Of a stretch of DNA of 47,454 nucleotides, positions 17,151-24,850 are shown piece by piece (position 1 is the stretch's first letter; the number at the start of each line of letters is the position of its first letter). This DNA comes from Gemmatimonadota bacterium. Its GTDB lineage: Bacteria; Gemmatimonadota; Gemmatimonadetes; Gemmatimonadales; Gemmatimonadaceae. The notes under the pieces are model-generated. The model saw only the letters and a list, made by a program, of their open reading frames with translations, was not told the origin of the DNA and searched no databases. Made by a program: the position numbers and the translations under genes. The stretch is taken from assembly GCA_016871855.1 (NCBI GenBank), contig VHBQ01000014.1, positions 1 through 47,454 on the forward strand. Direction: 5' to 3'.

Positions 17151-18422
17151 TTATCGCTTCGCCACCCGCTCAACCGCTTCCATCACGCGCAGCAGGTTCC
17201 CGCCCCACAGCTTGATGATGTCCCGCTCGCTGTAGCCGCGGCGCACCAGCTCGATGGTCACGTTGATCGACTCGCTGGCGTTGTTGAATCCCACCACGCC
17301 GCCGCCGCCGTCGAAGTCGGACGAGATGCCGACGTGGTCAATGCCGATCAGCTTGACCGCGTAGTCGATGTGATCCACGAAGTCCTTCACCGTCGCGCGC
17401 GGCGGCGGCGGGAACTTGGCGTCGATCGCGGCGAGGCGCTGGCGGTAGACGGCCATCACGGAATCGGCGGGCGGCCCGCCGGCGGGCCGAGCGCCGGCCC
17501 CGCCCCGCGCGCCGAGTCCAAGCTCCTGCCGCAGCGCCGCGATCGCCGCGGCACGCTCGGGTGAGTCGGGCGGCGTCTTCTTCACGTAGCCGCTGAACGC
17601 CACCATCTGCGCCACGCCCCCGTTCTTCTTTAGCGCGAGGAGCTGCTCGTCGTCCAGGTTGCGGCTGTGGTCGCAGAGCGCGCGCACGCTGGAGTGGCTC
17701 GCAATCACCGGCGCCTTGGACAGCGCCATCACCTGCAGGTTGCTCGCCTTTGATGGGTGCGAAATGTCCATCATGATCCCCAGCCGGTTCGCCTCGGCCA
17801 CCACCAGGCGGCCGAGCGGGCTGAGGCCATTCCATTTCCAGACGCCGTCGCCCTCGCCGGTGTTCGAATCGGAGAGCTGGTTGTGGCCATTGTGCGCGAG
17901 CGAGATGTACCGGGCGCCGCGGTCAAAGAAGAGCTGTACGCTGCTGATATCGCTGCCGACGCCGTACGCGTTTTCAACCCCCATCAGCGCCACCTTCTTG
18001 CCCGACGCGTGAATGCGCCGCACGTCGGCGGCCGTGTACGCGATCGCGATGCGGTCGGGGGCCACCCGCGCCGCGAGCGCGTGCACCGCGTCGAAGGCGC
18101 GCAGGTTCGCCGCTTTCATCGCCGCGTACGCGGAGTCGCTGAAGTCCTGCCGCTGGCCGACGTAGATGCTGAAGAAGACCGCGTCGAGTCCGTCCTGCTC
18201 CATCTTCGGCAGGTCGACCTGCGTGCGCGCCAGCCCCGTGGCGTAGTTGGGCGGCGATCCCGCCATCGTGGCCGAGTTGAAGTCCACGTGCGTGTCGATC
18301 TTCAACGCCTTAGCGTGGATGGCGCGCGCCTTGGCGACGAGCGCGGCGTCGTCCTGCGCGCGCGACACGCCAGCGACGAACAGCAAGAGCACCGCGGCGC
18401 GAAACGAAGCGGCAAGCGACAT
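17151..18422 (-). CDS. Secreted membrane-dipeptidase-family metallopeptidase (peptidase M19)
   Basis: A protein of 423 residues with a signal peptide ending GVSRAQ (about 1-23). The amidohydrolase-fold metal motifs are present in order: IDTHVDFNS (His-x-Asp), LMGVENAYG (bridging Glu), DISHPSK and VIASHSSVRAL (His ligands), then GIDHVGISSDFDGG (Asp). These are the binuclear zinc ligands of renal-dipeptidase-type M19 enzymes, which cleave dipeptides, often with D-residues at P1'. A Gly/Ala/Pro-rich insertion (about residues 310-330, GARGGAGARPAGGPP) is unusual. The start at 18422 has GGGAG seven bases upstream; the frame is open further upstream without a leader peptide. Confidence 0.88.
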   Translation of the reverse strand: MSLAASFRAAVLLLFVAGVSRAQDDAALVAKARAIHAKALKIDTHVDFNSATMAGSPPNYATGLARTQVDLPKMEQDGLDAVFFSIYVGQRQDFSDSAYAAMKAANLRAFDAVHALAARVAPDRIAIAYTAADVRRIHASGKKVALMGVENAYGVGSDISSVQLFFDRGARYISLAHNGHNQLSDSNTGEGDGVWKWNGLSPLGRLVVAEANRLGIMMDISHPSKASNLQVMALSKAPVIASHSSVRALCDHSRNLDDEQLLALKKNGGVAQMVAFSGYVKKTPPDSPERAAAIAALRQELGLGARGGAGARPAGGPPADSVMAVYRQRLAAIDAKFPPPPRATVKDFVDHIDYAVKLIGIDHVGISSDFDGGGGVVGFNNASESINVTIELVRRGYSERDIIKLWGGNLLRVMEAVERVAKR

Positions 18423-18867
18423 GTCAAACTCCCGATAGAGGAACGCGAGACACCGGCTGGCGACCCACGAATCTGCGGCGCCAGCGGCGGCGGCGCACCC
18501 TCCTGTTACGCACGCGCTGTTGAGAACGATGATCAGCCGCCCGTTGGCCCCGGTGCGCCGACGCCCGGTGCCGGGGTGGAAAACGGGGCACGGGCGAGCG
18601 AGATATTGCCCTGCATTCCAAGAGAGAAAGCCCGACACGGCGGCGTTAGGCGCGTCCTCGTGATCGGTGACGCGCCACTCACGCTCAGGGAGAAATGGGA
18701 GTCGCGCGCACCGCATTTACCCCATCGGCAACTCGCCGGACATCCCTCCACCCACGCGCGCGCCTTGGCAAATCCCTACACCGCGTAGTCCCAGTCAGGA
18801 TAGGCGATGCCGCGCCCCAGTCGTATGGTGTGCATGCCCCCCTCGGATACAGTTGCGAGGGTACGCG
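18423..18867. other. 445-bp divergent intergenic region upstream of the redox island
   Basis: No convincing gene is visible. It must hold the promoter of the M19 dipeptidase (minus) and of the redox/signalling operon (plus). I see no clear -35/-10 pair, no sigma-54 site and no strong palindrome. Confidence 0.5.
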
Positions 18868-19773
18868 ATGAAATCGCCAAGCCGCCGGTCCTTCCTGAAG
18901 GCCGGCACCGCCATTACCGCCGCCGCCGCGGGGTTGACGCCGCGCGTCGCGCAGGCCGGTCCTGCGAACATTCTTTCTCCCGACCGCCTCGGGGTGCTCG
19001 TCGATACCACCGTGTGCATCGGCTGCCGCAACTGCGAGTGGGCGTGCAAGATCGCGCACGACATGCCGACGCCGCCGCTGGAGACGTACGAAGATGCCGC
19101 GCCGATGCAGGAGATGCGGCGCCCGGACGAGACGGCGCTCACCGTCGTCAACAAGTACGACCATCCTGCGCGCCCCGACCTGCCGACCACGGTCAAGGTG
19201 CAGTGCATGCACTGCGACCATCCGGCCTGCGTCTCGGCGTGCATCGTGGGCGCCATCTCCAAGCAGGCCGACGGCGCCGTGCTCTGGGACACCGACATGT
19301 GCATCGGCTGCCGCTACTGCATGGTGGCCTGCCCGTTCCAGATCCCAGCGTTCGAATACCACAAGGCGATCCAGCCGCGGATCATGAAGTGCGACTTCTG
19401 CACCGACCGCCGGAAGGAGGGCAAGCTCCCCGGGTGCGTGGAAGCCTGCCCGGTGGAGGCGCTCACCTTCGGCCCGCGCGAGGAGCTGGTGCGCGTCGCC
19501 CGCGACAAGATCCGCCGCAATCCCGACCGCTATCTCGACCACATCTACGGCGAGCGTGAGGTCGGCGGCACGAGCTGGATGTACCTGGCCGACCGGAAGT
19601 TTGAGGAGTTGGCCTTCCCGAAGCTTGCGCAGGATCCCGCGCCCGGCGTCTCGGAGAGCATTCAGCACGGCATCTTCGCCTACTTCGTTCCCCCCGTCTC
19701 GCTCTACGCGCTGCTCGGGGCGGTCATGTGGACCACCCGTCACAAGCACGACGACGAGGTTGAGCTCCTGTGA
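18868..19773 (+). CDS. Tat-exported four-cluster 4Fe-4S ferredoxin subunit (HybA/NrfC-like)
   Basis: A protein of 301 residues. The Tat signal is SRRSFLKAG (residues 5-13), followed by a hydrophobic Ala-rich stretch. Sixteen cysteines fall in four groups typical of DMSO-reductase/hydrogenase-2-type electron-transfer subunits: CIGCRNCEWAC (Cys50, 53, 56, 60), CMHCDHPACVSAC, CIGCRYCMVAC and CDFC with PGCVEAC. A C-terminal membrane anchor (FAYFVPPVSLYALLGAVMW) resembles HybA. It would carry electrons on the periplasmic face between the membrane subunit and the cytochrome. The GTG of the next gene overlaps its stop codon (GTGA). No hydrogenase or molybdopterin subunit is present, so a HybA name would mislead. 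Confidence 0.88.
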   Translation: MKSPSRRSFLKAGTAITAAAAGLTPRVAQAGPANILSPDRLGVLVDTTVCIGCRNCEWACKIAHDMPTPPLETYEDAAPMQEMRRPDETALTVVNKYDHPARPDLPTTVKVQCMHCDHPACVSACIVGAISKQADGAVLWDTDMCIGCRYCMVACPFQIPAFEYHKAIQPRIMKCDFCTDRRKEGKLPGCVEACPVEALTFGPREELVRVARDKIRRNPDRYLDHIYGEREVGGTSWMYLADRKFEELAFPKLAQDPAPGVSESIQHGIFAYFVPPVSLYALLGAVMWTTRHKHDDEVELL

Positions 19774-21005
19774 GCCACTACATGCGACCCCAGCCGCTGG
19801 ACAGGAAGTTCCTGACCCCCGGCGTGATCGTCCTGCTCCTGCTCGCCGCCAACGGGCTGGCCTGGCTGGCCGGGCGCTTCCTGTTCGGCATCGGCGCGGT
19901 GACGAACCTCAACAACCAGTACCCGTGGGGCATCTGGATCGGCATCGACGTCGCCGCCGGCGTCGCCCTCGCCGCCGGGGGCTTCACCACCGCCGCGCTC
20001 GGCCACGTGATGCATCGCGAGGCCTATCACGTGGTGGTGCGTCCGGCGCTCCTGACCGCGATGCTCGGCTACACGATGGTCGCGGTCGGCGTCTCGATTG
20101 ACATCGGCCGGTACTACTACATCTGGCACCCGCTCATCATGTGGAACGGGAGTTCGGCGCTGTTCGAGGTCGGCATGTGCGTCATGATCTACATGACCGT
20201 CCTCTACATCGAGTTCCTCCCCATCGTGACGGAGCGCTTCATCGGCCGGGTGAACCTCCCCGGCCCGCTGGCCGGGCTCAACGCCCCGGTGGATCGCCTG
20301 CTGCGCCTGCTCGACCGCACGCTCGACCGCACGATGTTCGTGTTCATCATCATGGGCGTCGTGCTGTCCACGCTGCATCAGTCATCGCTGGGGACGCTGA
20401 TGATCATCGCCGGCCCCAAGATGCATCCGCTCTGGCAGACGCCCATCCTGCCGCTGCTCTTCCTCCTCTCCGCCGTCGCCGTCGGCTTCCCGATGGTGAT
20501 CTTTGAGTCGCTGATCGCCTCGCGGTCGTTCGGCCTGAAACCGGAGATGCCCGTGCTCGGGCGCCTCGGACGGATGGTCGTGCCACTGCTCGGCATCTAT
20601 CTCGCGTTCAAGCTCGGCGACCTGTTCATCCGTGAGGCGTTCGTCCACCTCAAGACCGTCACCGTCGAGAGCGTGATGTACGTGGTCGAGATCCTGTTCG
20701 GCATCGTCGTGCCGCTGCGCATGTTCATGACGAGGTCGGTGCAGAAGTCCCCGCTGCTCCTGTTCGTCGCCGCGGCGCTCGTGGTGGGCGGGGTGCTCCT
20801 CAACCGGATCAACAACTTCGTCGTCGCCTACACGCCGCCGTACGCCACCGAGGCCTACTTCCCGTCGATCGGCGAGATCTCGGTGACCGTGGGCTTCATC
20901 GCGATCCTGGTGCTGCTCTACCGGGTGATCGTGCTCAACTTCCCGGTCATCGGCCTGCCCGACCGCACGCTGATGCCCGCCTCGAAATACTCCGTCCGGG
21001 GATAA
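19770..21005 (+). CDS. NrfD/PsrC/HybB-type quinone-interacting membrane subunit
   Basis: A protein of 411 residues with about ten hydrophobic helices (IVLLLLAANGLAWLAG, LLTAMLGYTMVAVGVSI, MFVFIIMGVVLSTLHQSSLG, LPLLFLLSAVAVGFPMVIF and others). WGIWIGIDVAAGVALAAGGF and STLHQSSLG are HybB/NrfD-like signatures. Members exchange electrons between the quinone pool and a periplasmic Fe-S subunit. The GTG start overlaps the stop of the ferredoxin gene and has GAGGT nine bases upstream; an internal ATG at 19782 lacks a site. It is the membrane partner of the preceding protein, and the multihaem cytochrome follows after 4 bp. Confidence 0.88.
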   Translation: MSHYMRPQPLDRKFLTPGVIVLLLLAANGLAWLAGRFLFGIGAVTNLNNQYPWGIWIGIDVAAGVALAAGGFTTAALGHVMHREAYHVVVRPALLTAMLGYTMVAVGVSIDIGRYYYIWHPLIMWNGSSALFEVGMCVMIYMTVLYIEFLPIVTERFIGRVNLPGPLAGLNAPVDRLLRLLDRTLDRTMFVFIIMGVVLSTLHQSSLGTLMIIAGPKMHPLWQTPILPLLFLLSAVAVGFPMVIFESLIASRSFGLKPEMPVLGRLGRMVVPLLGIYLAFKLGDLFIREAFVHLKTVTVESVMYVVEILFGIVVPLRMFMTRSVQKSPLLLFVAAALVVGGVLLNRINNFVVAYTPPYATEAYFPSIGEISVTVGFIAILVLLYRVIVLNFPVIGLPDRTLMPASKYSVRG

Positions 21006-21009
21006 GGCC

Positions 21010-22137
21010 ATGACACGCATCGCCTCCGTCGGACTGCTCCTGTTGACCGCGGGCGCCAGCGCCGTCGCGCAGGCGCGTCCGGCGTCGCGCGCCGCCGGCG
21101 CGTCGCTCGACTGCCGCGCCTGTCACACGTCGCCGACGCCCACCAGGAACAACCCGTCGCTGTCCGCCTGCCCGCGCCTGAAGGTGCAGGGCTACCACGC
21201 GGTGGATGAAGCGCCGCCCGTCATCACCCTCGGCACGCCGGGCAAGACGTACGGGCCGGTGAAGTTCTCGCACCGCGAGCACGCGCATATGTCCGCCGCC
21301 AACGGGTGCAGCGGCTGCCACCACTACGATCAGGCGCGTCCGATCCAGAAGTGCAAGAACTGCCACGCCGTCTCGCGCGCCCGCGGCGAGCTGGGCAAGC
21401 CCGACCTCAAGGCCGCGATGCACCGCCAGTGCATCGAGTGCCACCGCGAGTGGAACCCCACCGGCGGCTGCAGCACCTGCCATATCAAGGAGGGCGCCGC
21501 CCCGGCCCCGGCCAGGAAGAAGGTCGCCGCGCCAGAGCGCATCGTGTACGAGACCAAGGCCACGCAGGGTAAGTCGGTCACGTTCTTCCACAAGGACCAC
21601 ACCGACCGCTTCGCCCTGGCCTGCGCCGACTGCCACGTGCAGGAGTCATGCGGCGCGTGCCACGATCGCAAGCGGGTCGCTGCCGCCCAGCCGGTGCTCA
21701 CCCGCCAGACCCGCGCCGGGCTCACCGAGGACCAGGCGCACGAACGGTGCGCCAACTGCCACACGACCGACGCGTGCGGCACGTGCCACAAGGGGATGCC
21801 GTCGCGCGCGCTCGCCTTTGACCACGGCCGGCGCACCGGCTTCACGCTGAACCGCTTCCACGCCCGGCTCGACTGCCGCTCGTGCCACAAGGGCACCGGG
21901 GCCTACCGGTCGCTGGCCACGGACTGCGAGAGCTGCCACAAGGGGTGGCAGAAGACCTTCGACCACGCCCGCGCCGGCCTCCAGCTCGACGAGCAGCACA
22001 AGGACTTCGAGTGCGAGAGCTGCCACGACGACAAGACGTTCCGCGCCAAGCCCGTCTGCGCCAGCTGTCATGACGACAAGGCGTGGCCGGCCCACAAGCC
22101 GGGCAAGGCGGTGCCGCGCGCACCGAGAAAAGGTTGA
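21010..22137 (+). CDS. Periplasmic 13-haem c-type cytochrome
   Basis: A protein of 375 residues with a signal peptide (about 1-22, ending AVAQA). I count thirteen CxxCH haem-attachment motifs: CRACH, CSGCH, CKNCH, CIECH, CSTCH, CADCH, CGACH, CANCH, CGTCH, CRSCH, CESCH twice and CASCH. Extra histidines in FSHREH, FFHKDH, FDHGRR, FHARLD and FDHARA look like distal ligands of the cytochrome c3/c7 superfamily. That is about one haem per 29 residues, which suggests an extended electron wire. It probably accepts electrons from the ferredoxin/NrfD pair; its terminal partner is not in this window. The stop is followed two bases later by the kinase ATG. Confidence 0.9.
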   Translation: MTRIASVGLLLLTAGASAVAQARPASRAAGASLDCRACHTSPTPTRNNPSLSACPRLKVQGYHAVDEAPPVITLGTPGKTYGPVKFSHREHAHMSAANGCSGCHHYDQARPIQKCKNCHAVSRARGELGKPDLKAAMHRQCIECHREWNPTGGCSTCHIKEGAAPAPARKKVAAPERIVYETKATQGKSVTFFHKDHTDRFALACADCHVQESCGACHDRKRVAAAQPVLTRQTRAGLTEDQAHERCANCHTTDACGTCHKGMPSRALAFDHGRRTGFTLNRFHARLDCRSCHKGTGAYRSLATDCESCHKGWQKTFDHARAGLQLDEQHKDFECESCHDDKTFRAKPVCASCHDDKAWPAHKPGKAVPRAPRKG

Positions 22138-22139
22138 CC

Positions 22140-24014
22140 ATGAAGCCGTGGCGGACGCTCGGACTGAAGCTCACCGTCGCCGTGGGGGCGGTTGCCCTCG
22201 TCACGATTGCGATCTTCGCCCTCGTCAGCAGCCGCTCGGACAACCGGGCGCTGCTGGCGGAGGTCGAGCGGCATGCCAACCAGCTGAGTGAGGCGGTGAA
22301 GTCGAGCACCGAGTTCGACATGCTCCTCAACCAGCGGGATCGCATCTCCGAGACCGTGCGGCGCATCGGGCAGGATCCGAGCATCCAGCGCATCCGCGTG
22401 ATGAACAAGACCGGCGAGGTCATCTACTCGTCCGACAGCGCCGAGATCGGCCGGTCGCTCGACAAGAACGCCGAGGCGTGCACGCTCTGCCACAAGGCCG
22501 ACGAGCCGCTGGAGCACGTGGACATCGCCCAGCGGACTCGCGTCTACCGCGTGCACCCCGATTCCCAGCGGCTCCTCGGCATCATCAACCCCATCTACAA
22601 CACCCTCACCTGCTCGTCGGCCTCGTGCCACTACCACCCGCGGGCGCAGAAGGTGCTGGGCGTGCTCGATGTGACCCTGCCGCTGACTGAGGTGGACAAG
22701 GCGATTCGCCAGGGGCAGGTGGAGGTGGGAATGCTCGCTCTTGCCTCGTTCATCACCTTGAGCGTGCTCATCGGCCTCCTCGTGCGGCGCTGGGTGACGC
22801 TGCCTGTGCAGCGGCTCGCCGAGGGGACGCGCCACGTCGCCGGCGGCGACCTGAGCTACGTGATCCCCGAGGTGCGCGATGACGAGCTCGGCATGCTGGC
22901 GCGCTCGTTCAACAACATGACCCAGCGGCTCTCCGAGGCCCGCCTCCAGCTCGTCCAGTCCGACAAGCTGGCCTCCCTCGGCCGCCTCGCCGCCGGTGTG
23001 GCGCACGAGATCAACAACCCGCTGACCGGGGTATTGACGTACAGCTCCTTCCTGCAGAAGCGGACGAAGGACCAGCCAGAGGTGCAGGAGGACCTGAAGG
23101 TCATTGTCCGCGAGACCATTCGGTGCCGCGAGATCGTGAAGAGCCTCCTCGACTTCGCGCGCCAATCGGTGCCCAAGAAGGGGCAGGCCGCGATCAACGA
23201 GATCATCGCCCGCGCGGCAAGCGTCGTCGAGAACCAGCTGCAGCTCAACCACGTCAAGCTGGTGCAGGCGCTCGACGCCGACGTGCCGCCGGTCACCGTG
23301 GACGCCAACCAGATGCAGCAGGTGTTCATCAACCTGTTCGTCAACGCGTCCGACGCCATCGGCCCCGACGGCGGCGGCGGAACGATCACCGTCGCCACCT
23401 CGCGGCTCAAGCTGTCGCCCATCGGCATCACGCAGGTCAAGAAGGCGCAGTGCCCCAAGCGCCACAGCCTGATCAACGCCGAAGTGCGCATCGACAACAA
23501 GCCGTCCATCCGCGTGCGCGCGCGCTCCGAAGGGAGCGAGGGGTTCATCTACCGCGACCCGATGTACGGCATGGCGCGGCACCAGTTCGGCATTGCCCCC
23601 GAGCCGGGGATGCACGTCGAGGTCACCTGCCCGGAATGCTCGTCCTCGTTGAATGTGCATGGCGCGCCGTGCCCGGAGTGCGGGGCCGCGACGTTCCAGT
23701 TCGAGGTGCCCGGCAAGGGCTTCGTCGAGGGCTGCACCAATCGCGCCTGCACGTGGCAGCGCTGGACCGACCTCGAGAAGGGCGGCGACAAGGACTTCAT
23801 CGAGATCCGGGTGCGCGACACGGGCTCCGGCATCGCGCACGAGGAGATCCCGCGCATCTTCGAGCCGTTCTACTCCACCAAGGGGCAGAAAGGGAACGGC
23901 CTCGGCCTGGCCGTCATCTGGGGCATCATTGACAACCACAACGGCTCGATCTCGGTGGAGAGCGAAGTCGGGGTGGGCACGACGTTCATCATTCGCATTC
24001 CGGTGGAGCCATGA
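22140..24014 (+). CDS. Haem-c sensor histidine kinase with zinc-ribbon-like insertion in its ATPase domain
   Basis: A protein of 624 residues. TM1 is about 8-30. The periplasmic sensor (31-195) carries CTLCH (Cys114-His118) and an unusual CSSASCH (Cys158-x4-Cys163-His164), so up to two haems c are likely. TM2 is about 196-216, then HAMP, then the H-box GVAHEINNP with His289. The ATPase domain has its N-box (FINLFVNASDAI, 396-407), then about 130 extra residues (425-553), then DTGSGI (560), FEPFYST and GNGLGL. The insertion holds CPKRH (438), CPEC (497-500), CPEC (511-514) and two more Cys (532, 537), a zinc-ribbon or thiol switch. The kinase overlaps the next regulator by ATGA and lies 2 bp after the cytochrome, so it probably senses the module's redox state. 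Confidence 0.85.
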   Translation: MKPWRTLGLKLTVAVGAVALVTIAIFALVSSRSDNRALLAEVERHANQLSEAVKSSTEFDMLLNQRDRISETVRRIGQDPSIQRIRVMNKTGEVIYSSDSAEIGRSLDKNAEACTLCHKADEPLEHVDIAQRTRVYRVHPDSQRLLGIINPIYNTLTCSSASCHYHPRAQKVLGVLDVTLPLTEVDKAIRQGQVEVGMLALASFITLSVLIGLLVRRWVTLPVQRLAEGTRHVAGGDLSYVIPEVRDDELGMLARSFNNMTQRLSEARLQLVQSDKLASLGRLAAGVAHEINNPLTGVLTYSSFLQKRTKDQPEVQEDLKVIVRETIRCREIVKSLLDFARQSVPKKGQAAINEIIARAASVVENQLQLNHVKLVQALDADVPPVTVDANQMQQVFINLFVNASDAIGPDGGGGTITVATSRLKLSPIGITQVKKAQCPKRHSLINAEVRIDNKPSIRVRARSEGSEGFIYRDPMYGMARHQFGIAPEPGMHVEVTCPECSSSLNVHGAPCPECGAATFQFEVPGKGFVEGCTNRACTWQRWTDLEKGGDKDFIEIRVRDTGSGIAHEEIPRIFEPFYSTKGQKGNGLGLAVIWGIIDNHNGSISVESEVGVGTTFIIRIPVEP

Positions 24015-24817
24015 AGCCGACGCGTGACATCCTCGTCGTCGACGACGAGACCGTGATCACCCACGCCGTGCAGCGCGTCTGCTCGGCCGACGGCCTCACC
24101 GTGGACTGCGCCGTCGACGCCGCCGAGGGCATGGGGCGCGTCCTGCGCACGGGATACCGGCTGATCATCAGCGACGTGATGATGGCCGACGTGGACGGGT
24201 TCGCCTTCCTCACCGACTTGCGGCGGCGGCGCATCCCGACGCCCGTGATCCTGACCACCGGGATGTCCACCGTGCAGAACGCGGTGCGCGCGCTGGGCGC
24301 CGGCGCGATCGACTTCATCCCGAAGCCGTTCACCTCCGACGAGCTCATCGCCTCGGTGCGCCGCGGGCTGGTCTATGCGCGCCTGCAGGCCGAGGCGGAG
24401 GCCTCGTCGCGCGATGCGCGTCCCGACTCCATCGCGTGGGTGCCGCCGCCGCCATCGTACTACCGGCTGGGCTACGCGTCGTGGCTGATGCAGGAGCGCG
24501 ACGGCTCGGCAAAGGTGGGGGTGACCGACCTCTTCCTGCGGACCGTGGACAGTGTACAGGCGCTGACGCTGGCCGCGGTGGGGGAGGAGCTGGTGCAGGG
24601 AAGCAGTTGCGCGACGTTGAAGGCCGCGGACGGGCTGGAGCACGTCTTGCTCTGTCCCGTGAGCGGTCAGGTGGTGGAAGTGAACGCGGCGGTGGTGGCA
24701 ACGCCTGGCGGATTGGAGCGCGACCCGTATTTCGAAGGGTGGCTGTACCGCGTGCTCCCATCCGAGTTGCAGTACGATTTGCAGCATCTGACCGCGTGCA
24801 GTTCTGACCGGATGTAG
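24011..24817 (+). CDS. Response regulator: receiver plus C-terminal GcvH-like domain
   Basis: A protein of 268 residues. The receiver domain (about 1-125) has the acidic pair DD at 11-12, phosphoacceptor Asp55 (ISDVMM), Thr82/83 and Lys105 (IPKPF). No DNA-binding or AAA domain follows. Residues about 145-260 instead resemble glycine-cleavage H-protein: GYASWLMQERDGSAKVGVTDLF, then CPVSGQVVEVN and YFEGWLYRV, matching the H-protein order (HxW, VGIT, P-V-S-G, GWL). A Lys lies in TLKAAD, but the loop is about four residues longer than in GcvH, so its equivalence to the lipoyl lysine is uncertain. It overlaps the kinase gene by 4 bp and is presumably its partner. Confidence 0.82.
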   Translation: MKPTRDILVVDDETVITHAVQRVCSADGLTVDCAVDAAEGMGRVLRTGYRLIISDVMMADVDGFAFLTDLRRRRIPTPVILTTGMSTVQNAVRALGAGAIDFIPKPFTSDELIASVRRGLVYARLQAEAEASSRDARPDSIAWVPPPPSYYRLGYASWLMQERDGSAKVGVTDLFLRTVDSVQALTLAAVGEELVQGSSCATLKAADGLEHVLLCPVSGQVVEVNAAVVATPGGLERDPYFEGWLYRVLPSELQYDLQHLTACSSDRM

Positions 24818-24850
24818 TTGCCATTCCAACTCGATTGAGGACTGGTCGTT

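Noticed and set aside
18868..21005. Hydrogenase-2 operon (hybAB)
   Set aside because: No NiFe large or small subunit or maturation gene is present; the cytochrome takes the place of a catalytic subunit.
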